From the NCBI GenBank assembly GCA_964570935.1, contig CAZMZP010000075.1, positions 1 through 64,000 of the forward strand: a stretch of DNA of 64,000 nucleotides, given 5' to 3'. This document shows positions 31,568 to 40,214 of this stretch, one piece after another (within the stretch, counting starts at the first letter, position 1; every line of letters begins with the position of its first letter). The stretch comes from JAFGJU01 sp964570935. GTDB taxonomy: Bacteria; Eisenbacteria; RBG-16-71-46; JAFGJU01. Position numbers and translations under genes: made by a program. Below the pieces are notes generated by a model. It ran no database searches. It was not told the DNA's origin and worked only from the letters and a program-made list of their open reading frames with translations.

Positions 31568-32926
31568 ATGGCTAGAAGTGGTCTGTCCGAGTGGCTGCTG
31601 GAACGACTCTCAGACTCGGGAGCCCAGGAGGCGGAGGTCTTCGCCGTCGAAGGCACCACGCTCGAGCTCCGGGTGAGAGAAGGCAAGCTGGAGCGAATCA
31701 GCCAGGCCCAGACCGGCGGCATGGGCATAAGGACGATCGTGAACCGGAAGCTGAGCTTCGTGTACACCTCTGACTTCGGCAGGAGCTCTCTCAACGGAGT
31801 CGTCGAGAAGGCCGTGGCCCTGGCCCAGCAGGCGACCCCGGACGAGTTCAACCAGCTTCCCGGCGAGAAACCCAAGAGAGTGGTGATGGACATCTTCGAC
31901 CCCGAGCTCAGGTCGATCCCCACGAAGCGAAAGACCGAGTACCTGAAGGAGATGGAGGCTGCCGCTCTGGCGCACGACCCGGCGGTGAAGAAGGTGGACG
32001 GCGCGTCATACTTCGAATACTGGGGTCGCGTGGAGGTGGCCAACACGCACGGTCTTTCCTTCGGCTATGACGCCAGCACGTGCGGAGTCGGTGTGGAGGT
32101 CGTGGCGGAGAAGAACGGGGAGATGGAGACCGGCTACGCCGGCTGGAACACCCGCCATTACAGGAAGATTCCGTCGCCGGCCGCGCTGGGCAAGGAGGCC
32201 GCCGGCAAGGCGGTCGCACTGCTGGGAGCCAGACCCGTGGCCTCGCAGAGGGTGCCGGTCGTGTTCTCGCCCGACGCCGGCTTCGCGCTCCTGGCGGCGC
32301 TGAGCGCGGCGCTGCAGGGGGACAACGTCAACAAGAAGGTGTCATACCTCGGAGAACGATTGGGAGAGAAGATCGGCTCCGACCTGGTGACGATTCACAG
32401 CAACGGTAGGCTGCCGGACGGGCCGGGCAGCATACCGGTCGACGCGGAGGGAGTGGGCACGACCGACCTGGTGCTTTTCGACAAGGGCGTGCTCAAGAAC
32501 TTCGCGTACGACTATTCGTCGGCGCTCAGGGCCGGGAAGAAGTCCACCGGCAGCGCGGTGCGCGGGGACTACCGCAACGTGCCCGGGATCGGCATGAGCA
32601 ATTATTACATGGAGAAGGGCGTCAAGAAGCCCGCGGAGGTCATCGGGGACACGCAGAGCGGACTGTACGTCATGAAGCTGTCCGGCTGGTGGATGGGCAT
32701 AAACCCCGCTTCGCCGGAGTTCTCGAGCGCCGCCTCGGGGCGCTGGATACGAAACGGAGAGCTCGCCGAGCCGGTTTCGCGCGTCACGATTGCCTCGACG
32801 CTCCCGGAGATGCTGTCCGGAGTGGATTCGGTAGCCGACGACCTGGAGTTCCGCGACACCACCCGCGTTCCTACGTTCAGAGTGAGGGAGATGGCACTTT
32901 CGGGTGCGACCGAGGACAAGAAGTAG
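31568..32926 (+). CDS. pmbA: PmbA/TldE-family protein
   Basis: The 452-residue protein is the TldE/PmbA partner: AEVFAVEGTTLELRVREGKLERISQAQTGG at the N-terminus, VVFSPDAGFALLAALSAALQG, and the C-terminal GNYYM-like stretch IGMSNYYMEKG with the usual WWMGINP end. It lacks the HExxxH metal motif, as expected for TldE. Unlike the neighbouring TldD it has no Tat or Sec signal. I chose ATG 31568, six bases from GGAGG at 31557-31561; ATG 31565 would be too close. It ends before a strong terminator. Confidence 0.92.
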   Translation: MARSGLSEWLLERLSDSGAQEAEVFAVEGTTLELRVREGKLERISQAQTGGMGIRTIVNRKLSFVYTSDFGRSSLNGVVEKAVALAQQATPDEFNQLPGEKPKRVVMDIFDPELRSIPTKRKTEYLKEMEAAALAHDPAVKKVDGASYFEYWGRVEVANTHGLSFGYDASTCGVGVEVVAEKNGEMETGYAGWNTRHYRKIPSPAALGKEAAGKAVALLGARPVASQRVPVVFSPDAGFALLAALSAALQGDNVNKKVSYLGERLGEKIGSDLVTIHSNGRLPDGPGSIPVDAEGVGTTDLVLFDKGVLKNFAYDYSSALRAGKKSTGSAVRGDYRNVPGIGMSNYYMEKGVKKPAEVIGDTQSGLYVMKLSGWWMGINPASPEFSSAASGRWIRNGELAEPVSRVTIASTLPEMLSGVDSVADDLEFRDTTRVPTFRVREMALSGATEDKK

Positions 32927-32956
32927 TTGATTCGGCGACGCGTCAGTGTATAAGTG

Positions 32957-32985
32957 GGGTCGGAGACGCCGGGCGTCTCCGACCC
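32957..32985 (+). terminator. Intrinsic terminator
   Basis: GGGTCGGAGACGC (32957-32969), loop CGG, GCGTCTCCGACCC (32973-32985) form a perfect 13-pair stem followed by TTTCGTTT. It ends the tldD-pmbA transcript and possibly the membrane operon. Confidence 0.88.
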
Positions 32986-33090
32986 TTTCGTTTGATCGCG
33001 GCGGGAATGTTGCGACTGGGGCGCCGTCGCGGCCTTGGGCGTTCCCGCGTCGATTCCGGGCATCACGCATCCGAACAAAGCGAGGCGAAC

Positions 33091-33591
33091 ATGCAACAGT
33101 CACCAATCTTCTTCCCCGACACGGCTGACACGCTCATCTCGCTCGGCAAGCTGCTGTTCGCCCTGGCATGCGGGGCGGCCATCGGTTGGGAGAGGGAAAT
33201 CCACGAGAAAGCGGCCGGCCTGCGGACGCACATGCTGGTGTCGGCGGGGGCCTGCCTTTTCGCCATCCTGGGTCTGAAGTTCCAGCAGAGCGGCCAGCCG
33301 GCCGATTTCCTGCGGGTGGCTCAGGGCATCATGATGGGTGTGGGGTTCCTGGCCGGCGGAGTGATCTTCAGAGAGGGCCCGCTGGTGCGCGGCCTCACGA
33401 CTGCGGCCGGGCTGTGGGTGATAGCCGCCATCGGTCTTTCGGTCGGGATGGGGGACTTCGCTCTCGCCTTCATCGCGACCGTGCTCTGCTTCGTGACCGT
33501 GTCGGTCCTCGGGAAGGCCGAGCGCAAGGCCAAGATGCGGCTGGGGGGTGGTCAGGAGCGGCCTGGACACGACGCAGGCGGAAAACAGTGA
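33091..33591 (+). CDS. MgtC/SapB-family membrane protein
   Basis: The 166-residue protein has the MgtC core: KLLFALACGAAIGWEREIHEKAAGLRTHMLVSAGACLFAIL, then ARGIMMGVGFLAGGVIFREG-like RVAQGIMMGVGFLAGGVIF, and LTTAAGLWVIAAIGLSVGMG, with about five helices. MgtC proteins modulate ATP synthase or magnesium homeostasis; short versions such as this are common in environmental bacteria. ATG 33091 follows GAGGCGAAC. It is apparently monocistronic between the terminator at 32957 and a convergent antiporter gene. Confidence 0.85.
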   Translation: MQQSPIFFPDTADTLISLGKLLFALACGAAIGWEREIHEKAAGLRTHMLVSAGACLFAILGLKFQQSGQPADFLRVAQGIMMGVGFLAGGVIFREGPLVRGLTTAAGLWVIAAIGLSVGMGDFALAFIATVLCFVTVSVLGKAERKAKMRLGGGQERPGHDAGGKQ

Positions 33592-33663
33592 GCGAGCCTG
33601 CGTCGGCAGGGTGGCGCACGTAGAGCGTTGCAGGGCACGTCGCACGCCGCAGGGCACTCGGCG

Positions 33664-35031
33664 CTATCTGAAGAACACCAGCGTTACGAGCGCGAACAAC
33701 GGTATCAATATCCCCACCGACCATGCCATGTAGCCGAAGAAGCTCGGCATCTTCACTCTGTGGCTTTCCGCGATAGACTTGACCATGAAGTTCGGCGCGT
33801 TTCCGATGTACGTGATTGCCCCGAAGAAGACCGCTCCCGCAGAGATGGCCTTCAGAAACGCCGCGAACTGGCCGCCGCTGGGGTCGGGGAGGACGCCGCA
33901 GAGCAATCCGTTGACGCAGGACTCCGGCACGTGGAGCCTGCCAATGGCCAGGTTGAAGAACGTGAGATAGGTGGGCGCGTTATCCAGGAAGCTGGAAAGG
34001 CCTCCCGCAGCCCAGAAATAGTGCGCGGGCTGACTCACGGCCCTTATCAGGAACGCCATGGCCCCGCTCTCTCCCGCCCTCAGTATGGCCAGAACCGGCA
34101 GGATCGTCATGAAGATCCCGGCGAAGAGGTACGCGACCTCGACGATCGGATGCCAGGTGAAGTTGTTGTCCCTTCTGACGTGCTTACGGGTGGTGCGGAG
34201 GGAAAGCACTCCCATCGCGACGATGATGAGGTCCCTTACCAGGTCAGCGGTCTCCATCTCCACCCCGGCTACGCTGAACGACCCCGCGTTCCAGACGCCC
34301 GACAGCAGGACTGCGCCAAGGATTCCTGCCAGGAACAGCACGTTGTGCCCCCCCTCGAGCCGCAGCACTTCTTCCTCCTTCCGGGAAACTACCTCCGGCG
34401 ACTCCCTCCGGTAGTGGAAGCTGTCGATGAGGTAGTGCAGCACCAGCAGGGTCACCGACACCAGAAGCATGAGGGGAAGGAGATTGAACGTCCATGAGAA
34501 CGGGACGCCGTGGATGAACCCCAGGAAGAGCGGCGGGTCTCCCAGCGGCGTGAGCGCGCCGCCGATGTTGGCCACCAGGAATATCAGGAAGATAAACACG
34601 TGCTTCTTGCGCTTGCGGGCGGCGTTGGCCCTGAGCAGAGGTCTTATCATCAGCATGGACGCGCCGGTCGTGCCCATCCAGGAGGCCAGCGCTGTTCCCA
34701 GGGCGAGGAAGAGCGTGTTCATCAGGGGCGTGCCCTGGAGCCGGCCGCGCAGGAGGATACCGCCGGACACCGTGAACAAACCCCACAGCAGTATTATGAA
34801 CGGGATGTAGTCTATCAGGTAAATGTGCAGTATCTCGCGGGCGGCCGTCCCCTTGAACACTATCAGGAACGGGATTGCGAACATGGCGGCCCAGAACACG
34901 GACACCTTGGGATAGTGGTCCTCCCAGTGCTTGGGAACGATAAGCGGCAGCAGTGCTATTGAGAGCAGGATGCCCACGAAGGGCAGGCCTGTCCAGAGCG
35001 GGAGTAAGGCACCCAGTTGCTCGCTTGTCAC
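33664..35031 (-). CDS. Sodium:proton antiporter-like protein (NhaD/CitMHS superfamily)
   Basis: The 455-residue protein has about 12 membrane helices and the ion-transporter superfamily motifs GTTGASMLMIRPLLRAN, FLVANIGGALTPLGDPPLFLGF and GGLSSFLDNAPTYLTFFN, with a duplicated hairpin layout. The conserved TPLGDPP and LDNAPT resemble NhaD-type Na+/H+ antiporters. ATG 35031 opens the frame. It is convergent with mgtC and divergent from the protease leader. Likely role: ion homeostasis at the inner membrane; organic-acid transport is the alternative in this superfamily. Confidence 0.85.
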   Translation of the reverse strand: MTSEQLGALLPLWTGLPFVGILLSIALLPLIVPKHWEDHYPKVSVFWAAMFAIPFLIVFKGTAAREILHIYLIDYIPFIILLWGLFTVSGGILLRGRLQGTPLMNTLFLALGTALASWMGTTGASMLMIRPLLRANAARKRKKHVFIFLIFLVANIGGALTPLGDPPLFLGFIHGVPFSWTFNLLPLMLLVSVTLLVLHYLIDSFHYRRESPEVVSRKEEEVLRLEGGHNVLFLAGILGAVLLSGVWNAGSFSVAGVEMETADLVRDLIIVAMGVLSLRTTRKHVRRDNNFTWHPIVEVAYLFAGIFMTILPVLAILRAGESGAMAFLIRAVSQPAHYFWAAGGLSSFLDNAPTYLTFFNLAIGRLHVPESCVNGLLCGVLPDPSGGQFAAFLKAISAGAVFFGAITYIGNAPNFMVKSIAESHRVKMPSFFGYMAWSVGILIPLFALVTLVFFR

Positions 35032-35120
35032 GCCAGGCTCCGTGCTGTATGAGTGCGATTGCGGCGCGGGCGAACCGCGCGCCGTTACAAACCAGCCAAT
35101 ACTACATTGTCACAAACAGT

Positions 35121-35149
35121 TTGACCACAGCATATTGTTGTGATATTAT
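35121..35149 (+). promoter_or_regulatory. Promoter of protease leader
   Basis: TTGACC (35121-35126) and TATTAT (35144-35149) lie 17 bases apart. The next gene on this strand starts at 35518, so the transcript would carry a leader of about 360 bases. Confidence 0.65.
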
Positions 35150-35156
35150 AAAGTAA

Positions 35157-35517
35157 ATACGTAAGTTACGCTGTGGCCTGCCGGATTCTCACCGAGCCCT
35201 TGGAACGCCGGGGGAAGCACATTGCCGGGGACTTTCTCACAGACACGGGAGCTCTGCTCTCCGGTTGACGCGTATGCTGGGTCGCCGTGCAGCTGGCACG
35301 GGGACCCTTGTTAGTTTAAGTCGGCAGGCGCCAGGAGCGCGGCTGCTGGCGGGCAAACTCCCCCTGCCGGCGCAATTGAAACTCACTCATCACGTCGTGC
35401 GGCATAACAGCATTTGAAAAGGGAGGTGATTCTCCCGGTCTCTGCCGGACAGTACCCGAAGATTCTCAAACGCTTGTTCTTGCTGACCTTCCGACGCCTT
35501 GAAGGAGGACACAGAGC
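35157..35517 (+). ncRNA. Long structured leader or small RNA upstream of the protease
   Basis: Just after the promoter, GCCTGCCG (35176-35183) can pair with CGGCAGGC (35322-35329), enclosing about 140 bases that include the hairpin CCGTGC/GCACGG (35285-35301). A separate hairpin-prone stretch follows (35341-35377). CGTAAGTTAC (35160-35169) and GGAGGTGATTCT (35422-35433) recur in the leader of the FlgD-tailed gene on the other strand (54350-54561). Size and long closing stem recall 6S RNA, but no Rfam family was recognised by eye. It could be a cis-regulatory leader or a separate small RNA. Confidence 0.4.
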
Positions 35518-36876
35518 ATGAGAGCCCATTGCTTGATCCTTCTGGTCTGCCTGTTCGCGGTCGCCGTCTGCGCGGCCCCCGCCGGCGCTGTGGTCGTGAA
35601 AAAGGACCTGGCCCAGCTCGGCCAGGAAGCTCACAGCATAATCACCGGAAAGGTCATCGCCGCGGAGTCGAGATGGGACGCGGACGACGGCCTCATCAAC
35701 ACGTATGTCACTGTGCGCGTGCGCGAGCACCTGAAGGGCAAGCCCACGGCTTCCGAAGTGGTGATAAGAGTGCCCGGAGGCGAAGTGGACGACATGGGGT
35801 TGGCCGTATCGGACGCCCCGTGGTTTGACCCCGGAGAAGACGTGCTGGTGTTCCTGACCCCGGAGCTCAAGGGCGCACACTCGGTAGTGGGACTGTACCA
35901 GGGCAAGCTCACCATCAAGGACGGCAAGGTCGAAGAGTTCGACCTTCCGGTGGGTGAAGTCCTGAATCACGCGAAGGGCGGCGTGCCCAACAAAGCCAAG
36001 CCCTCTCCTGCCTGCTACAAGCTCTGCGGCTACAACTGGCTGGCCAACGGCTCGTATTCCGGCGGAAAGTGGGGACCCGGAAACCAGGGTTGGTCCATCA
36101 ACAACAACAACTCGGACGGCATTACCGACGCCCAGGTCACGACCGCCCTGCGCGGCGGGACGGGCGCCTGGGACGGAGCAGGCGCGTGCTGGGCCTTCGG
36201 GAACAACGCCGGGAGCGTGACGCACGACAACATAACCGGTCCTTTGCGGAACTCTGTAAACCTTTGTACGTTCGGCTCAACGGGTGGGTCTGTGGCAACG
36301 ACGTACACTTGGTACGTAAGAGTGGGAAAGAGCAAGAACACCGTCGAGGTCGACCTTGTGTTCGACGACGGATGGCTGTGGCAGTATGAGGCCTGCGGCT
36401 CAGGCAGCGCCTTCGACCTCCAGAACGTGGCGGCCCATGAGTTCGGCCACTGGCTGTGCGTGGCCGACCTGTACGGGACCGGCGACACAGAGAAGACCAT
36501 GTACGGCTACGTGGACTACGGCTGGTGCCAGCAGAGGACCCTCCACCAGTGCGACATAGACGCGGCGAAAGCCATATACGGCGCCTGCGCGGCGGCCATG
36601 CCGCTGGCTTCGGCCGGCAGCGCCCAGCCCGGCAGAGCCAGCCTGGGCGAGATCTCCTACTCGCTTCCAGAGGCGGGGCCGGTGGCCGTGAAGGTGTTTG
36701 ACATCGCCGGCCGGCTGGTCAGGGTGCTCGCCAACGAGAACCAGGCTGCCGGCGCCCACACGCTGAGATGGGACGGTTCGACTCAAGCCGGCAACAGGGT
36801 GGCTGCGGGCGTGTATTTCTACAGAGTCGAGACGCTTAGGCAGACCTGGTCCGACAAGCTGATACTGGTAAGATAA
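35518..36876 (+). CDS. Secreted metzincin-like metalloprotease with FlgD-like C-terminal domain
   Basis: The 452-residue protein has a signal peptide (residues 1-24), an N-terminal beta domain (ITGKVIAAESRWD to EDVLVFLTPEL, about 40-135), a catalytic domain with AAHEFGHWLCVADLYG near residue 305 (HExxH plus Asp, third ligand replacing the usual GxxH), and KTMYGY as probable Met-turn. A FlgD-Ig-like domain follows (PEAGPVAVKVFDIAGRLVRVLANENQ to ILVR, last 75 residues), typical of C-terminal sorting in FCB bacteria. ATG 35518 follows AAGGAGG. The protein is probably surface-attached or released and digests extracellular protein. Confidence 0.8.
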   Translation: MRAHCLILLVCLFAVAVCAAPAGAVVVKKDLAQLGQEAHSIITGKVIAAESRWDADDGLINTYVTVRVREHLKGKPTASEVVIRVPGGEVDDMGLAVSDAPWFDPGEDVLVFLTPELKGAHSVVGLYQGKLTIKDGKVEEFDLPVGEVLNHAKGGVPNKAKPSPACYKLCGYNWLANGSYSGGKWGPGNQGWSINNNNSDGITDAQVTTALRGGTGAWDGAGACWAFGNNAGSVTHDNITGPLRNSVNLCTFGSTGGSVATTYTWYVRVGKSKNTVEVDLVFDDGWLWQYEACGSGSAFDLQNVAAHEFGHWLCVADLYGTGDTEKTMYGYVDYGWCQQRTLHQCDIDAAKAIYGACAAAMPLASAGSAQPGRASLGEISYSLPEAGPVAVKVFDIAGRLVRVLANENQAAGAHTLRWDGSTQAGNRVAAGVYFYRVETLRQTWSDKLILVR

Positions 36877-36913
36877 AGCGATTCAATCAGTTGGGAATCG
36901 CCCTGGACGTCCG

Positions 36914-36941
36914 GGGGAGGGCCGGGTTACCGTCCCTCCCC
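36914..36941 (+). terminator. Probable terminator after the protease gene
   Basis: GGGGAGGG (36914-36921) pairs with CCCTCCCC (36934-36941), with inner CGG/CCG closing a GTTA loop. The downstream tail has few T residues, so termination may be partial. The rest of 36942-37176 holds a short hairpin (CACCGGC/GCCGGTG near 37091-37108) and no gene. Confidence 0.55.
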
Positions 36942-37176
36942 TCGACTTTATGCCGCAAGAAATGTGGACATGGCTGTGCGGCTGTGCCATAATCAGAGTG
37001 ATTCTGACCTGAAGTCCTGGCGACACCCTGCCGCGGAACGTCGGATTCATTCCCCCCCTCGTGCGTCTGACTTTGTAGATGTTCCCGTTCACCGGCGTGG
37101 GCCGGTGAGCAGGGTAAGGTCCGGATTCCGTCGAGGTCGTCCGAGCGGTTCCCAAGAGGAGGAGGTAGGCAGACAG

Positions 37177-37755
37177 ATGGTAAGATCAAGGTTCTCTTGC
37201 TGGACTCTGGCCCTTTCAGTCCTGATCGCGATGGTGTGTGTGGGTCTGGCTGCTGCGGCTGACGAGGCAAAGACGGCCGCGACGCAAGCCAGCGCGGATG
37301 CCGCGAAACCGGCGGCCGCACCCGCAAAGGCGCAGAAGCACGCGTACGCGGGCCTGGCCAAGTGCAAGATGTGTCACATGGCCATCTTCAAGGCCTGGTC
37401 GGCGACCCCGCACGCCAAGGCGTTCGCCGCGCTGGACAGCACGAAGAAGCAGGACCAGGACCCCAAGTGCGTCAAGTGCCACGTAACTGGTTTCGAAAAG
37501 GGCGGATACACGATCGGAAAGCCCGCCACGGCAGGCTTCAAGGGAGTCCAGTGCGAAGCGTGTCACGGACCGGGCGCCGACTACATGAAAGTGATGAAAG
37601 ACCCCGTCAAGGCGAAAGCGGCCGGCATGATCACTCCAACGCAGGAAGTGTGCGTGGGATGCCACAGCAAGGAAAGCCCGACCTTCAAGGGCTTCGACTA
37701 CGCTGCGTACCTGGCCAAGGGTGTGCACAAGGTCCCGAAAGAAACCAAGAAATAG
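37177..37755 (+). CDS. Tetraheme c-type cytochrome
   Basis: The 192-residue protein has a signal peptide (about residues 1-28), an Ala/Lys-rich linker and four CxxCH heme sites: CKMCH, CVKCH, CEACH and CVGCH, spaced as in cytochrome c-554-like domains. HAYAGLAKCKMCHMAIFKAWSATPHAKAF is typical of this family's first heme. It should be a periplasmic electron carrier. ATG 37177 lies about 11 bases after an AGGAGGAGG run. The two heme-attachment genes follow directly, 16 bases downstream, so cytochrome and maturation machinery are made together. Confidence 0.9.
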   Translation: MVRSRFSCWTLALSVLIAMVCVGLAAAADEAKTAATQASADAAKPAAAPAKAQKHAYAGLAKCKMCHMAIFKAWSATPHAKAFAALDSTKKQDQDPKCVKCHVTGFEKGGYTIGKPATAGFKGVQCEACHGPGADYMKVMKDPVKAKAAGMITPTQEVCVGCHSKESPTFKGFDYAAYLAKGVHKVPKETKK

Positions 37756-37771
37756 CGTCTATAAGAATCGC

Positions 37772-39241
37772 ATGAGAAATCTCGAGGAGGGAAGCCTGGG
37801 AAACTCGGAACGAAGATCCGCGTTGTCTTCATTGAACTCGTTTCTTGGCTCGTCAAGATTCGGGCTTATCCTGCTTCTCGTACTGGGATGCGTTTCCCTC
37901 CTCGGGATGTTCATCCCCCAGAACGCTCCGCCCGAATTATACGTCTCCCGTTACGGGCAGGCGTTCGGCAGCCTCGTTCAACTCACGGGCCTGGGCACCG
38001 TATACAGGGTCTGGTGGTACCTTCTACTCATAATCCTTGTTCTCATCAATCTTGTTGTCTGCTCGGCCGGAAGGATCCGGAGGAGCTTCAGGCAGGCCTT
38101 CTCCAGGCCTAGGGCCCAGGACAACGAGCTGCTTCAGAACACGAGACCGGTTGAGCTGGACGTGGAACCGGCGCTCCTGCATGATTCCCTGGCGCGCCGG
38201 CTGCGCGCGAAGGGATATTCTATCGACTCGTCCGTGAACGGTCCCGTAAGCCTGATCGCGGCCCAGAGGGGCACGGTCTCGCGAATCGGATTCCTCGTCA
38301 CCCATCTCTCCATAATAACCATACTGGTGGCCGGAGCCATCAATGGCAGGCTGGGTTACAGGCACCAGCAGAACGTCAGGATAGGCGAATCGTTCGCCGT
38401 CGGAGAAATCGAGCCGGGCGCCGATTTTGACGTCAGGCTGGACGATTTCCAAATCGAGACCACCGAGACCGGACGTGTCCGGGACTACAAGTCCGTTCTC
38501 ACAGTCATGGAGGGCGGAAGAGAAGTAGTTACGAAGACGGTGGAAGTGAACCATCCTCTTATCCACGGCGGCCTTGGCTTCTTCCAGGCCAGCTACGGCC
38601 AGGACCCCTCCGCAATCAGGGACGCCCGCCTTTTCTACAGCGAGAGCGCGTTCGAAGCCGCGGACGAGAGCGGGTCTCCACACGGCGAGACTCCGCCCGT
38701 GGAGCTGACCCTGCAGTTTCGTCAGAAGGCTCCGGTGCCGGGCACCGACCTGGAGGTCGTCATCACGGACTACGTGCCTCATTTCGTCAAGGACCTGGCC
38801 ACGGGCGTGGTGTCGAGCCGTTCGGAGGAGCCGCAGCTGCCCGCGGTCAAGCTCGACGTGCTTCAGGACGGTAACGTGGTGGACAGCGGCTGGCTCATCG
38901 AGGGAATGGACTTTCACTCGAGAGACACCCTGCTCGGCCGTTTCCATTTTGCCTGGTACACTCCGCTCTTCTACGCGGGGATAGACGTGACGAAGAACCC
39001 GGGCGTTTCTCTGCTCTTCGTGGGGTTTGCGGTGGCGAGCGTAGGCATCTTTCTTTCGTTCTTCGTCCCCTGGGAGAGGATTTGGATCAAGATAGACCAG
39101 CATGGCTCCGGTCGCAGCCAGGTGAGGATAGCGGGGACCTCCAGCAAGGGGCAGGCCGGGTTCAAGCGCCGGACGGAGAGACTTCGCGAATTCGCTGCGG
39201 AAACAACGGGGCGGGAGAAAGGAGACGAAGGTGGCAGGTAA
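37772..39241 (+). CDS. resB: ResB-like cytochrome c biogenesis protein
   Basis: The 489-residue protein has the ResB layout: FLGSSRFGLILLLVLGCVSLLGMFIPQ and a second helix near 90-110, a third helix (GFLVTHLSIITILVAGAI), a large extracytoplasmic domain (about 200-420) and a fourth helix near FVGFAVASVGIFLSFFVPWERIWIKI. ResB works with CcsA in System II to deliver and attach heme to c-type cytochromes. ATG 37772 is the best start although no clear ribosome site is visible. It ends 11 bases inside the CcsA gene. Confidence 0.9.
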   Translation: MRNLEEGSLGNSERRSALSSLNSFLGSSRFGLILLLVLGCVSLLGMFIPQNAPPELYVSRYGQAFGSLVQLTGLGTVYRVWWYLLLIILVLINLVVCSAGRIRRSFRQAFSRPRAQDNELLQNTRPVELDVEPALLHDSLARRLRAKGYSIDSSVNGPVSLIAAQRGTVSRIGFLVTHLSIITILVAGAINGRLGYRHQQNVRIGESFAVGEIEPGADFDVRLDDFQIETTETGRVRDYKSVLTVMEGGREVVTKTVEVNHPLIHGGLGFFQASYGQDPSAIRDARLFYSESAFEAADESGSPHGETPPVELTLQFRQKAPVPGTDLEVVITDYVPHFVKDLATGVVSSRSEEPQLPAVKLDVLQDGNVVDSGWLIEGMDFHSRDTLLGRFHFAWYTPLFYAGIDVTKNPGVSLLFVGFAVASVGIFLSFFVPWERIWIKIDQHGSGRSQVRIAGTSSKGQAGFKRRTERLREFAAETTGREKGDEGGR

Positions 39242-40031
39242 CGACGTTGTGTTGTTCTGGGTGGCTCTGCTGGGGTACTTGGGCGCCAGCGTGCTCTACG
39301 TTCTTCAGATCGCTGTCAGCAGGAAATGGTTCGGCACCGCTGCGTTCGTGGCGCTGGTCGCCGGCTTCGTTTCTCACTCGGCGGCGATAGTCCTGCGCTA
39401 CGTGGCGACAGGCCATCCCCCCTTCACCGGAATGTACGAGTACGCGTCGTGCCTCGCCTGGGCGACAGTGCTTTTCTATCTCATTCTCCAGGCCGGTCAC
39501 AAGGCCCAGAACCTCGGAGTGTTTGTCTCCCCCCTCGCGTTTGCCGTGATTGTGGTCGCGTCGCTGTTTCCCAAAGAGGCGGAGAGCCAGCTCGTCCCCG
39601 CGCTGCAGAGCTATTGGCTGCAGATACACGTGACTATGGCGGTGCTCGGAGAGGGGGCCTTCGCCGTGGCCTTCGCGACCAGCATAATGTACCTGGTCAA
39701 GGAACGAGGCGTGAAACCCCTCCCCTCGCTCGAGACGCTCGACGACCTCACCTACAGGGCCATCGTGATCGGCTATCCACTCTTCACGCTGGGGGCGCTG
39801 TTCGCGGGCGCCATCTGGGCCTGGAAGGCGTGGGGCACCCCCTGGAGCTGGGACCCCAAGGAGGTGGGCTCCCTCGTGGTGTGGATAATATACTCCGCCT
39901 ATCTGCACGCGCGCGTGACGGCGGGGTGGCGGGGACGGCGTGCCGCCGTGCTCTCGATAGTCGGGTTCTCAGCCACAATCTTCACGTTCCTCAGTAATCT
40001 ATTCATAGGCGGGCTGCATTCCTACGCCTGA
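39231..40031 (+). CDS. ccsA: CcsA/CcsB-type heme handling protein
   Basis: The 266-residue protein has about eight membrane helices, with GHPPFTGMYEYASCLAWA and the WWD-type motif WKAWGTPWSWDPKEVGSLVVWIIY near residue 202 on the external face, plus His residues for heme transit (HVTMAVLGEGAFAVAF; YLHARVTAGWRG). It exports heme and forms the holocytochrome synthase with ResB. The start is GTG 39231, overlapping resB by 11 bases, which indicates translational coupling. Confidence 0.92.
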   Translation: MAGNDVVLFWVALLGYLGASVLYVLQIAVSRKWFGTAAFVALVAGFVSHSAAIVLRYVATGHPPFTGMYEYASCLAWATVLFYLILQAGHKAQNLGVFVSPLAFAVIVVASLFPKEAESQLVPALQSYWLQIHVTMAVLGEGAFAVAFATSIMYLVKERGVKPLPSLETLDDLTYRAIVIGYPLFTLGALFAGAIWAWKAWGTPWSWDPKEVGSLVVWIIYSAYLHARVTAGWRGRRAAVLSIVGFSATIFTFLSNLFIGGLHSYA

Positions 40032-40214
40032 TGCGACCGGCAGGCCGCGGGACAAGTATTCGCTTGTGCGCTCACCCCGGCGTGGCTAGAATGACCGTCG
40101 CCGCGACGGGGCAATGAGCCCGGCCGAGCCAGCCCATCCCGGCGACACCGGCACCTGGTGTCCGTAGCGTCACCGGGCGTTCTCAGCATCAAAGCAAGCG
40201 GGTGGAGGTGAGAC

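Noticed and set aside
35160..35440. c-di-GMP, cobalamin, SRP RNA and tmRNA signatures in the protease leader
   Set aside because: None of the characteristic conserved boxes of these RNAs was found by eye; only generic structure remains.
36964..37176. Upstream extension of the tetraheme cytochrome frame
   Set aside because: Signal peptide and the AGGAGG site fit ATG 37177; the extension is Arg/Pro-rich and not conserved-looking.
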